From NCBI GenBank assembly GCA_026225435.1, contig JAMFST010000770.1:1-10913 (forward strand): a DNA stretch of 10,913 nucleotides, written 5' to 3'. Each line of letters opens with the position of its first letter. The stretch's first letter is position 1. Below the pieces are notes generated by a model that saw only the letters and a program-made list of their open reading frames with translations, had not been told where the DNA came from and ran no database searches. Made by a program: the position numbers and the translations under genes. Below are positions 1 to 8,465 of this stretch, in pieces. The DNA comes from Labilithrix luteola. Its GTDB lineage: Bacteria > Myxococcota_A > Polyangia > Polyangiales > Polyangiaceae.

Positions 1-844
1 CCTTGTCCGCGCGCGCGAGCAGCCCGGCGCGGTCGGCGATGGCGCCGGTGAAGGCCCCCTTCCTGTGCCCGAACAGAGCGCTCATGGCGGTGTCGCCGCG
101 GACGGTCGCGCAGTTCACCTCGGCGAAGGGGCCACTGACGGTGCGCCGCAGCTTCTTCAGCTCGTAGATGCGCCGCGCGAGCTGGCTCTTGCCCGCGCCG
201 GTCGGGCCGGTGAGCAAGATGGGCGCGCGCGAGGCCAGCGCCACCTGCTCGATGCTGTCGATGAGCGCGTTGAACGACGGGCTGCGCGTGTCGATGCCGT
301 TCTTGAGGAACGACTGCCCCTCGATCTGCTCGCTGCGCACCCGCGAGGCGATGCGGTCGTAGCGCGACAGATCGAGGTCGATGATGGCGAAGGTGCCGAC
401 GCCGCGCGTGCCGCTGGGGGAGGTCTGCAGGAGCCTGGCCGGGAAGTAGCGGGCCTCGGTGAGGAGGAAGAGGCAGATCTGCGCCACGTGCGTCCCGGTG
501 GTGATGTGCACCAGGTAATCCTCGTGCTCGACGTCGAAGGGGTACGCGCGGGCGAAGTCGTGGAGGCTGGCGTAGACGTCCTCGAAGTCCCACGCGTCAC
601 GCAGCTCGAACAGGTGACGGACCACCTGCGTGGAGGGGGAGGTGTGCGCGATGTCCTCGACGACGCTGTCGGCGATGCCGCTGGCGCGCTTGTCGTGGAG
701 CAGCTCGAGGCGGTCGACGAGGAGATGGTCGTGCTGGGTGAGCGAGACGGTGGGACGCCAGCGCTCCCAGCGACCCCGCCCGCGGCCGGCGTCGAGGGTG
801 GTGCCGAGCAGACCGAGGACGACGAGCTTGCGGCGAGTCGGCAT
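1..844 (-). CDS. rtcR: RtcR, sigma54-dependent activator of the RNA-repair operon (3' part beyond the window)
   Basis: This is a bacterial enhancer-binding protein expected to switch on the divergent rtcBA operon with sigma54 RNA polymerase. Reading leftward from the ATG at 844-842 gives 281 residues before the window edge. Residues 1 to about 180 match the RtcR-type CARF domain: a Rossmann-like start (KLVVLGLLGT) and the CARF-like ligand-site stretch ITTGTHVAQI at 114-123. The AAA+ domain begins near residue 185, with Walker A GPTGAGKS at 213-220 and the sigma54-contacting GAFTGA loop at 263-268. Walker B, the sensor motifs and the DNA-binding helix-turn-helix should lie beyond the window. 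In the family, the CARF domain represses the ATPase until an RNA-damage ligand binds. Identity rests on domain order plus adjacency to rtcB and rtcA. The ATG is chosen because MPTRRKLVVLG is a typical RtcR N-terminus and in-frame sequence upstream is AT-rich and noncoding. Confidence 0.93.
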   Translation of the reverse strand, partial: MPTRRKLVVLGLLGTTLDAGRGRGRWERWRPTVSLTQHDHLLVDRLELLHDKRASGIADSVVEDIAHTSPSTQVVRHLFELRDAWDFEDVYASLHDFARAYPFDVEHEDYLVHITTGTHVAQICLFLLTEARYFPARLLQTSPSGTRGVGTFAIIDLDLSRYDRIASRVRSEQIEGQSFLKNGIDTRSPSFNALIDSIEQVALASRAPILLTGPTGAGKSQLARRIYELKKLRRTVSGPFAEVNCATVRGDTAMSALFGHRKGAFTGAIADRAGLLARADK

Positions 845-850
845 AGCTAG

Positions 851-879
851 ATTTATAGATCGTATCTTCGGGGATAAAT
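851..879. promoter_or_regulatory. AT-rich tract with inverted repeat, likely rtcR promoter region
   Basis: This is a rare AT-rich stretch in a very GC-rich window, immediately upstream of the rtcR start. ATTTAT (851-856) and ATAAAT (874-879) form 6-bp inverted arms 17 bases apart. On the minus strand the left part reads TATAAAT, resembling a -10 box, but no convincing -35 partner is seen. A housekeeping promoter for rtcR is the simplest reading; autoregulation through the repeat is possible. Confidence 0.35.
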
Positions 880-881
880 AG

Positions 882-893
882 CGATCATGATCG
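882..893. promoter_or_regulatory. Perfect 12-bp palindrome, candidate RtcR-binding site
   Basis: CGATCATGATCG is its own reverse complement. Its centre is about 70 bases upstream of the predicted rtcB transcription start, within the range where sigma54 activators can bind. It lies between the divergent rtcR and rtcB genes. No RtcR consensus is assumed; the assignment is inferred from symmetry and position only. Confidence 0.35.
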
Positions 894-908
894 GCTTCCT
901 GTTTTCCC

Positions 909-920
909 CGGGAGATCCCG
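909..920. repeat. Short inverted repeat in the rtcR-rtcB divergent region
   Basis: CGGGA (909-913) and TCCCG (916-920) form an inverted repeat around a 2-base spacer, 13 bases upstream of the -24 element. It could be a protein site, but arms this short in GC-rich DNA can arise by chance. Confidence 0.22.
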
Positions 921-932
921 CCGGCCGACCCC

Positions 933-948
933 TGGCACCGGTCGTGCT
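933..948 (+). promoter_or_regulatory. sigma54 (-24/-12) promoter of rtcBA
   Basis: TGGCAC at 933-938, five bases, then GTGCT at 944-948 match the sigma54 consensus TGGCAC-N5-TTGCW with one mismatch (G for the first T). The invariant GG (934-935) and GC (946-947) are exactly ten bases apart. Its position in front of rtcB and next to a sigma54 activator gene makes the call strong. Transcription would start about 11-13 bases after the GC, near 958-960. Confidence 0.82.
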
Positions 949-960
949 GGTAGGTCCGGC

Positions 961-2217
<1,257 letters not shown>

Positions 2218-2231
2218 AGAGAGGGAGCGTC

Positions 2232-3281
2232 ATGCTGCAGATCGACGGTTCGCAGGGCGAGGGGGGAGGGCAGATCTTGCGGTCGGCTCTGTCCCTCTCG
2301 CTCCTCACGAAGACCCCGTTTCGCATCGCCAACATCCGCGCGGGTCGCAAGCGTCCGGGGATCTTGCGGCAGCACTTCGTCTGCGTCGAAGCGGCGCAGA
2401 CCATCGGCGACGCCGAGGTGCAGGGGCTGGACATGTGCTCGACGGAGCTCGTGGTCCAGCCCCGCACCCTCACCGGCGGCGCGCACACCTTCGCACTAGG
2501 CGGCGCGGGCAGCACCACGCGGGTCTTCCACACGGTGCTGCTCCAGTTGCTCCTCGGCACGAGCATCCCCTCGACGCTCCGCTTCGAAGGGGGGACGCAC
2601 AACCCGATGGCGCCGCCGGTCGACTTCCTCGAGGCGTCGTTCCTCGCGCTGCTCGCGCGCATGCTGCCGGCCGACACGGGGGTCGACGTGTCGTTCGGTC
2701 GTCACGGCTTCTACCCGGCGGGCGGCGGCGCGTGGTCGGCGACGGTGCGCCCGGCGCGATCGCTCGGTCGACTCGATCTCCTCGAGCGCGGCGCGATCGT
2801 CGAGCAGCGCGCGCTGGCCATCGTCTCCCAGATCCCGAGGCGGGTGGCGGAGCGCGAGCTCGACGCGCTGGCGGCGACGCTCGGCTGGGATCGCGAGGCC
2901 TGCCGTCCGCGCTCGATCATCGACCCGCGCGGCCCGGGAAACGTTCTCCTCGCCACGGTGCAGAGCGAGCACGTCACCGAGGTCTTCGTCGGCTTCGGCC
3001 AGCGCGGGGTGCGCTCCGAGGACGTCGCCGCGGGCGTCGCGGCCGAGGTGACGCGCTACCTCGCTGCCGGCGTGCCGGTGTTCGAGCACCTCGCCGACCA
3101 GCTGCTCCTGCCGCTGGCGCTGGGAGCGGGTGGCTCGTTCCGCACGGTGCGCCCCACCGACCACGCGCGCACGCAGGCGGAGATCCTCGAGGCGTTCCTC
3201 GGGGCGAAGGTCCGCTTCGAGGAGGAAGCGGACGACGTGTGGCGCGTCGAGGTGAGCGGCGCCGGATCTCAGGTCGGCTGA
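2232..3281 (+). CDS. rtcA: RtcA, RNA 3'-terminal phosphate cyclase
   Basis: RtcA converts an RNA 3'-phosphate to a 2',3'-cyclic phosphate with ATP via a covalent histidine-AMP intermediate. The 349-residue length is normal for the family. Recognisable signatures are IDGSQGEGGGQILR (4-17), the RAGRKRPGILRQH stretch (37-49), and HGFYPAGGG (158-166). FEHLADQLLLPLALGAGGSF (284-303) is followed by PTDHARTQ, whose His311 sits where the catalytic His309 of E. coli RtcA lies. The gene starts 14 bases after the rtcB stop, with a strong purine-rich Shine-Dalgarno GAGGGAG at 2221-2227, so it is surely co-transcribed with rtcB. Its product may prepare or regenerate cyclic-phosphate ends for RtcB. The 3' end overlaps the oppositely directed CLC gene by 13 bases. 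No truncation or missing key residue is seen. Confidence 0.95.
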   Translation: MLQIDGSQGEGGGQILRSALSLSLLTKTPFRIANIRAGRKRPGILRQHFVCVEAAQTIGDAEVQGLDMCSTELVVQPRTLTGGAHTFALGGAGSTTRVFHTVLLQLLLGTSIPSTLRFEGGTHNPMAPPVDFLEASFLALLARMLPADTGVDVSFGRHGFYPAGGGAWSATVRPARSLGRLDLLERGAIVEQRALAIVSQIPRRVAERELDALAATLGWDREACRPRSIIDPRGPGNVLLATVQSEHVTEVFVGFGQRGVRSEDVAAGVAAEVTRYLAAGVPVFEHLADQLLLPLALGAGGSFRTVRPTDHARTQAEILEAFLGAKVRFEEEADDVWRVEVSGAGSQVG

Positions 3282-5050
3282 CGGACGGGGCGCGCGACGA
3301 GGGGCCAGGGGCGCAGGCGCACGCGCTCCTCGTCGCTGGCGTTGGCGGTCGCCTGCACCGCCAGCAGATCGCTGCGCGTGAGCATCCCGACGACCCTCCG
3401 AGGCTCCTCGCGGGTGACGACAGGGAGCCGGCCGACGCCGCGCGCGATCATCCGGTCGGCCGCCTCGCGCACCGACTCGTCGACGTACGCGACGTGCGCC
3501 GGCGTCTGCGCCACGGTGCGCACCAGCTGATCATCGTACGCCGCGTCGAGCTCGCGCCGCGTGACCACGCCGAGCAGCTCGGCTCGCCCCGCGCCGCCGT
3601 AGTCGAGCACCGGAAAGCCTTGGTGGCGCACCCCACCGTCGCGCAGCCGGGCGCGCGCGGCGCCGACCGTCTCGTCCGCCGCGAGCACGATGGGCCGGTC
3701 GCTCGCCGCCTCGCTCACGCTGATCTGCGCCAGCGGGTCGACCCCGTACTCGAGCGATGCGCGCGTGCCTCGTCGCGCCATCTTCTCCGTCATGATCGAG
3801 TGCTTCATCAGCAGCGAGGAGACGAGGTACGCCGCGGCACCGCCGAGCAGCAGCGGCGCGAGGGTCGCCGCCTGTCCCGTGCTCTCGAAGGCGAAGACCA
3901 CCGAGGCGAGAAGCGCGCGCGAGGCGCCGGCGAACATCGCCGACATGCCGACCAGCGCGGCCACCCGCGGGTCGAACCCCCAGTCGCTCCCCACGAACGG
4001 AGCGGCCACGCTGCCGAGGAAGGCACCGAGCGCCCCGCCGACGGTGAAGAGCGGCGCGAGCGTCCCCCCGGAGGTCCCGCTGCCGAGGGCGATGGACCAG
4101 GACACGAGCTTGAACAGGCCGAGCACCAGCGCGGCGGTTGCGACCAAGCGCCCGTCGATGAGCGCGTCGATGTTGTCGTAGCCGACGCCGAGCGTGTGCG
4201 GCGCGATCCAGCCGACCACCCCGACGACCAGCCCGCCCAGCGCCGGCCACCAGGTCGAGGAGATCGGCAAACGCTCGAAGCGGTCCTCGATGGCGTAGAG
4301 CGCGCGCGTGATGCCCACCGAGGCGAGGCCCACGACGAGGCCGATGGCGCCGTAGAGGGCCAGCGCCGGCCCGTGCGCCGCGGCGACCGCGGGCATGGCG
4401 AACGCGGGAGCCGTCCCGCTCTGGGCTATGCGCACCGCGCCGGCGACCGAGGCGGCGGTGATCACCGGCAGCAAGGAGCGCGGTCGGTACTCGAAGAGGA
4501 GCAGCTCCACCGCGAGGAGCACCGCGGCCACCGGCGTACCGAAGGTGGCGGTCATCCCCGCCGCAGCGCCGGCCGCCAGGAGCGTCTTGCGCTCGCCGGC
4601 GGTGACCCGGAGGAACTGCCCGAGGAGCGATCCGAGCGCGTCGCCCGTGGCGATGATCGGCCCCTCGGCGCCGAAGGGGCCGCCGGTGCCGATGGCGATG
4701 GCCGCCGAGAGCGGCTTGAGCCAGGTGAGCCGGGCGGGGATGTGGCTGTCGTGCAGGAGCACACGCTCCATCGCCTCGGGGATGCCATGGCCGCGGATGG
4801 CCTGCGAGCCGTGCTGGGCCATCAACCCGACGACGAGACCGCCGATCACCGGCACGACGATGACCCAGACGCCGAGGGTGTTCGTGGCCGGAGAGACCGG
4901 CGCGGCGGTGAGCCGGTGGAAGAAGGCGAGGTTGGTGACGAAGGCGATGGCGACCCCGAGCAGCCGCGCGATACCACCCGCGGCGAGGCCGAGCGTCCCG
5001 GCGAGGAGACACTGCACGACGACCCGCGGGGCCACGGCGTTGCTCTTCAC
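3269..5050 (-). CDS. CLC-family chloride channel / Cl-/H+ antiporter with tandem CBS domains
   Basis: This is an inner-membrane anion transporter of 593 residues. The CLC membrane domain covers about residues 8-415, with many hydrophobic helices. The three selectivity loops are GHGIP (87-91), GAEGP (127-131) and GTLAP (329-333). The gating glutamate (Glu129) is present. FEYRP (186-190) aligns with the EEMRP region of E. coli ClcA, so Glu187 may be the internal proton glutamate, which would favour an exchanger. Tyr408 in the last helix may be the pore tyrosine. His88 replaces the serine of the classic GSGIP loop. The C-terminal part carries two CBS domains (about 446-505 and 511-565) that usually sense nucleotides or ionic strength. 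The start is GTG at 5050, within a GTGA overlap with the upstream marR stop, implying translational coupling. The substrate anion is inferred from family. Confidence 0.9.
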   Translation of the reverse strand: MKSNAVAPRVVVQCLLAGTLGLAAGGIARLLGVAIAFVTNLAFFHRLTAAPVSPATNTLGVWVIVVPVIGGLVVGLMAQHGSQAIRGHGIPEAMERVLLHDSHIPARLTWLKPLSAAIAIGTGGPFGAEGPIIATGDALGSLLGQFLRVTAGERKTLLAAGAAAGMTATFGTPVAAVLLAVELLLFEYRPRSLLPVITAASVAGAVRIAQSGTAPAFAMPAVAAAHGPALALYGAIGLVVGLASVGITRALYAIEDRFERLPISSTWWPALGGLVVGVVGWIAPHTLGVGYDNIDALIDGRLVATAALVLGLFKLVSWSIALGSGTSGGTLAPLFTVGGALGAFLGSVAAPFVGSDWGFDPRVAALVGMSAMFAGASRALLASVVFAFESTGQAATLAPLLLGGAAAYLVSSLLMKHSIMTEKMARRGTRASLEYGVDPLAQISVSEAASDRPIVLAADETVGAARARLRDGGVRHQGFPVLDYGGAGRAELLGVVTRRELDAAYDDQLVRTVAQTPAHVAYVDESVREAADRMIARGVGRLPVVTREEPRRVVGMLTRSDLLAVQATANASDEERVRLRPWPLVARPVRQPT

Positions 5051-5574
5051 GACGACACCGTCGTGGTGCGCGCCTTCTTGCGGACCGCCTTCGGCGCCGG
5101 CTCCTCGAAGAACAGGTGCGCGGGCTGGCGCTCGACGCCCATCCCCGCCACCAGATCCTCGAGCCCGCTGCGCAGGATGGTGAGCTTGGTGGCCGGGAGG
5201 CGCTCGAGCGTCTCCACCATCCGCGCTTGCGCCGGCGGCTCGGCGGTCGTGGCGATCTTGCGCCCCTTGCTCGTCAGGATCACCTCGACCCGGCGCGCGT
5301 CGGCCGCCGCCGGCCGGCGCAGGGCGAGGCCGCGCTCCTCGAGGCGCGTGACCACCACCGACACCGAGCTCTGGTCGGTGCGCGTGCGGGCGGCCAGCTC
5401 GCCGATCGACGCCGCCTTGCCCGCCTCGGCCGCGGCCAGCGTCTGCAGGACGAAGAGCTGCGCCCCGCTCATCCCCGTCTCCTTCTCCGCGTCGCGCGAG
5501 GACAGCCGCAGCGCCTGGACGATGCGCCGCAGCGCATCCATCGTCCGCGCCATCTCAGATATATGGGATCCCAT
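5047..5574 (-). CDS. MarR-family transcriptional regulator
   Basis: This is a dimeric winged-helix DNA-binding protein, likely a repressor answering to a small ligand. The 175-residue product has helical dimerisation segments at the ends and a winged helix at about 55-104. The recognition part is IGELAARTRTDQSSVSVVVTRLEERGL, split here as IGELAARTRTD (57-67) and QSSVSVVVTRLEERGL (68-83). The wing is ADARRVEVILTSKG (91-104), all typical of MarR proteins. A Lys/Arg-rich tail (162-169) is extra. The stop codon overlaps the GTG start of the CLC gene, so the regulator probably controls its own operon and chloride transport. Two starts are possible: ATG at 5574, which lies inside a 12-bp palindrome, or ATG at 5553 (residue 8), which would leave the palindrome as an upstream operator. 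The ligand is unknown. Confidence 0.9.
   Translation of the reverse strand: MGSHISEMARTMDALRRIVQALRLSSRDAEKETGMSGAQLFVLQTLAAAEAGKAASIGELAARTRTDQSSVSVVVTRLEERGLALRRPAAADARRVEVILTSKGRKIATTAEPPAQARMVETLERLPATKLTILRSGLEDLVAGMGVERQPAHLFFEEPAPKAVRKKARTTTVSS
5563..5574. promoter_or_regulatory. Perfect palindrome at the marR 5' end, candidate MarR operator
   Basis: ATGGGATCCCAT is a perfect 12-bp palindrome. MarR proteins commonly repress their own promoters through palindromes of this kind. On the minus strand it falls between a weak -35-like TTGCGG (5588-5583) and a -10-like TATATC (5563-5558, 19-base spacing, longer than ideal). If that promoter is real, transcription starts near the ATG at 5553, and the ATG at 5574 is not used. 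Confidence 0.4.
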
Positions 5575-5595
5575 GGAATTGACCGCAAGGTAGGG

Positions 5596-5638
5596 CGCCG
5601 CCTGCTCGCCGGCAACCCTTTGCCCCGATCAGGCGGCG
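5596..5638. repeat. Nested stem-loop upstream of marR, downstream of the ADC-FAD fusion gene
   Basis: CGCCGCCTG (5596-5604) pairs perfectly with CAGGCGGCG (5630-5638). Inside the 25-base loop, GGCAA (5611-5615) pairs with TTGCC (5620-5624) around a 4-base CCCT loop. The element lies 13 bases past the stop of the minus-strand fusion gene and 22 bases upstream of the first marR ATG. No U-run follows either arm, so it is not a canonical intrinsic terminator. It could be a 3'-end hairpin, a Rho-dependent terminator part or a leader structure. Confidence 0.4.
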
Positions 5639-5650
5639 ATCACGCGCCGG

Positions 5651-8419
5651 TCAGGCGAGGATGCCGAGGTTCTCCCCGAGGATCGCCTGCGCCGCGAGCA
5701 GCGCCGAGGTGACCGCCCCTTCGAGGCAGGGGATGTCCACCCCGTTGCGCGTCCAGTCCCCGGCGAGGAACAGGTTGGGCACCAGGTCGACCACCGGCGT
5801 CGGTCGATCGGCCAGCCCGTCGGGGATGCACAGCACGTAGCGCGACGAGCGCTCGATGTTCCCGCGGACGTACTGCGCCGAGAGGAGATCGTTCCCCACG
5901 GGCACCGGATCGCCGTTGAAGAGCGAACCGGGCGTGAACTGCGGCAGCGCCTTGGCCAGCTCGTTGGTCACGAACGTCACCGCTTCCTGACGCGCCGCCG
6001 TCGCCGCTGCATCGCGCGAGGCGGGATCCTCCGACTTGGTGTCCCACCCGCCAGCGAACGGACCCGACAGGTACAAGAGCCCCTTCGGTGCGCCGGGGTC
6101 CGGCCACGTCTCGGTGCCAAGGAAGGCGTCGCGCAGGTGCATCGAGTTGAGCGGCTGGGGGAAGCCGCCGAGCACCAGCGACTTCCACGACCACCCGAGC
6201 TGCGGGGTCGGCTGGTCGAGCCACATCTGCAGGTGCAAGGTGGCCACCGTGGGGATCTCCGCGATCGCCGCGAGCGCGGGGATCGCCTCGTGCCCGCGCA
6301 GCACGAAGGCGGTGACCGGCGCCGGGAGCGCGCACACCACCACGTCGAAGTCGCGCCCGAGCTGGAGCTGCCGATCGGGCCCGACTTGCGCGTCGTCGGC
6401 GTCGGAGTACGGATCTCGCCCCTCGAGCGGGCAGGGGCTCTCGAGCTGGGTGAAGTCCGGGTCGTCCGGCCAGGTCGCGATGGCGCCGGCCGGAGCCTGG
6501 GTCACCACCGTCGGCACGTACGCCGTCGGCCCCGCCTTCACCACCGCCTGCCGCCCGTACACCACCGCGGCCGCCTGCCCGTCGCGGATGACCAGCTCCT
6601 TCACCTTGGCGAAGGGCTCGATGGCCACGCCGCGCGCCTTCAGCACCTCGTACAGCGGCGCGAACACGCACTCGGCCATGCCGCTGGTCATCGCGTAGTA
6701 GGGGGCGATCTCGTAGTCGGTCACCAGCTGGAGCAGACCGCGCGCGGCGATCCCGGCGCCCAGCCGCGGCTGGCTCTGATCGGGCCCGACGTAGGCGAAG
6801 ACGCCGTCGTACGGCACCTGCATGATCGGCGTCGCCGACAGATCGGGGAAGCCGAAGATGTGGTGCTTCTTCATCCAGTCGCGGAAATCCATGGCGTCGA
6901 GCTGACCCCAGGTCTTTCCGCCCACGAGGATGTCAGCGACGATTCCGGTCACCAGCGTCACCGCGAAGGCCATCACCTCGCGGGCAATCTTGTTCCTGAA
7001 GAGCGGAAGGACGCCGCCAGCGAGCATCTTCCCGAAGGAGCCGCCGGTGGCGGTGTCGAGCAGGCTCTTGAACACCTCGATCCGCTCCGAGGTCGATCTG
7101 GGCACCGCGCCGTGCCCCGCCTTCGTCACCGGGAACGTCGCGTCGAACGAATTCACTCCGTCGCAGAAGGCGACATCCCACTGCGGCGCGAAGGCCTGCT
7201 CGAACGTCTTCGGGAAGGTGCCGTCGGGCCGCGCCGCCTCGCTGTACACCCCGCGCAGGAGCTTGAGCGCGTTGTGGTAAAACCCGAACAGCACGTGCAG
7301 CCCGTGCTCCTCGCTGCGGGCGTCGACGGCGAGCTGACGGTGGCTCGCCCCCTTGCCGCCCAGCTGGTGCCCCTGGGCGAGGACGTGCACGTCGTACTTG
7401 TTCCGCCGCTCTTCGGTGTCGCTGAGCGCGTGCGCCGTGGCGAGCGCGCCCATTCCGCCACCGAGGACGAGCACCCGCGTCTTGCGCGGCGGGATGACGC
7501 CGGAGCTCGGCTCCTCGCGCAGCACGGTGCCGTCGCCGAAGGCGAAGTCCATGGTGAAGCTGGCGGCGAGCAGCGGTGAGACCGGCGCCGACAACCCGAG
7601 CACCTCGGCGACCGGATCGCTGGCCACGCGCGCCACGTCGATCGTCACGGCCTCCCCCTTGGCCACGTGGATGTCGCGGAGGTTCTGCACCGGCGCGATC
7701 ACCGAGGTCACGGCGCGGTAGAGGACACGCGGCGGCAGTCCGCCGGTCGTCACGTCGGCCACCTGTTTGAGCTGCACCAGATCCTGCTGGAGCAGCTTGC
7801 CGAGCGCCCCCGTTCCATCGGGGCGGGCGAAGTGCGCGTCGATGGCGTCGAGGAAGGGGTCCTCCAGCGTGGCCGCGACGTCCTGCGGCTGCGAGCGCAC
7901 GGTGAGCAGCGTCTGCTGCGTCCACGGCGTGCCCTCGAACGTCGCCGCGCCGAGCACGCTCGCCTCGATGGCTGCGCGCCCGCTCCAGAACGAGTCGGGA
8001 TCCGGCACCTCGAGCTGCGCCGGCTTCTTCGGCAAGCCGTACACCTCGCGCCCCGAAGCGACGGCCAGCCCCTCGTTCGGGTAGATGAACGGCACGTGCA
8101 AGGCGATGCGCGTGCGCCCACCCTGGGTGAGCAGCACCGGCACGAACACGGTGAGCTCGCGGTAGGTGAAGGAGCCGAAGAGCGGGTTGCCCGCGCTGGC
8201 GCCGCCGAGCACGTCGGTCGCCACCAGGATCGCGGCGCCGGCGAGCGGCCGCACCTCCACGTCCGGGCGGGCCCAGTCGAAGGTCCGCGCGATCAACGCG
8301 GCGAGCGAGCCCTCCGGGCAGGGGAGCACGAAGAGGAAGCTGCGCACCCCGCGCAGCTCGAAGGGCGGATCCTGCACCAGGGGAAAACGTTCGACGACGC
8401 GTTCGGGCCGCGGAAGCAT
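5651..8419 (-). CDS. Fusion: acetoacetate-decarboxylase-like domain + FAD-dependent amine-oxidase/desaturase-like oxidoreductase
   Basis: This is a 922-residue two-domain protein. Residues about 15-270 resemble the acetoacetate decarboxylase superfamily. The key stretch is GREVYGLPKKPAQL (123-136); Lys131-Lys132 correspond to the Schiff-base lysine and its neighbour (Lys115-Lys116 in the Clostridium enzyme). Residues about 313-920 form a FAD-binding oxidoreductase of the amine oxidase / phytoene desaturase / hydroxysqualene dehydroxylase type. It has the N-terminal dinucleotide motif VLVLGGGMGALATAHAL (316-332, with Ala in place of the third glycine), LGGKGAS (353-359), and the C-terminal FAD motif NLFLAGDWTRNG (882-893) leading to LEGAVTSALLAAQAI. 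No signal peptide is evident. It is 46 bases downstream of the DUF2378 gene on the same strand. The start ATG at 8419 has no strong Shine-Dalgarno. Substrate unknown; a polyisoprenoid, fatty or polyketide-like molecule is possible. Confidence 0.82.
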   Translation of the reverse strand: MLPRPERVVERFPLVQDPPFELRGVRSFLFVLPCPEGSLAALIARTFDWARPDVEVRPLAGAAILVATDVLGGASAGNPLFGSFTYRELTVFVPVLLTQGGRTRIALHVPFIYPNEGLAVASGREVYGLPKKPAQLEVPDPDSFWSGRAAIEASVLGAATFEGTPWTQQTLLTVRSQPQDVAATLEDPFLDAIDAHFARPDGTGALGKLLQQDLVQLKQVADVTTGGLPPRVLYRAVTSVIAPVQNLRDIHVAKGEAVTIDVARVASDPVAEVLGLSAPVSPLLAASFTMDFAFGDGTVLREEPSSGVIPPRKTRVLVLGGGMGALATAHALSDTEERRNKYDVHVLAQGHQLGGKGASHRQLAVDARSEEHGLHVLFGFYHNALKLLRGVYSEAARPDGTFPKTFEQAFAPQWDVAFCDGVNSFDATFPVTKAGHGAVPRSTSERIEVFKSLLDTATGGSFGKMLAGGVLPLFRNKIAREVMAFAVTLVTGIVADILVGGKTWGQLDAMDFRDWMKKHHIFGFPDLSATPIMQVPYDGVFAYVGPDQSQPRLGAGIAARGLLQLVTDYEIAPYYAMTSGMAECVFAPLYEVLKARGVAIEPFAKVKELVIRDGQAAAVVYGRQAVVKAGPTAYVPTVVTQAPAGAIATWPDDPDFTQLESPCPLEGRDPYSDADDAQVGPDRQLQLGRDFDVVVCALPAPVTAFVLRGHEAIPALAAIAEIPTVATLHLQMWLDQPTPQLGWSWKSLVLGGFPQPLNSMHLRDAFLGTETWPDPGAPKGLLYLSGPFAGGWDTKSEDPASRDAAATAARQEAVTFVTNELAKALPQFTPGSLFNGDPVPVGNDLLSAQYVRGNIERSSRYVLCIPDGLADRPTPVVDLVPNLFLAGDWTRNGVDIPCLEGAVTSALLAAQAILGENLGILA

Positions 8420-8465
8420 GGGCGGTGGCTCGACAGGGCTAGAGGGAGGGCAGAGAGACGGACGG

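Noticed and set aside
1..844. RtcR as a CRISPR-associated or phage-defence CARF protein
   Set aside because: The CARF-like domain is joined to a sigma54 AAA+ domain and sits beside rtcBA. There is no CRISPR array, cas gene or CARF nuclease in the window.
65..850. A 261-codon plus-strand open frame
   Set aside because: It is antisense to rtcR, whose Walker A and GAFTGA motifs are clear on the minus strand.
2435..5593. A 1052-codon open frame on the plus strand
   Set aside because: It lies across rtcA in another frame and antisense to the CLC and marR genes, and its translation is Arg/Gly/Glu-rich low-complexity sequence. It is an artefact of high GC with few stop codons.
6137..7579. A 480-codon open frame on the plus strand
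   Set aside because: It is antisense to the FAD domain of the fusion gene; its His/Arg/Glu-rich composition is typical of a shadow frame.
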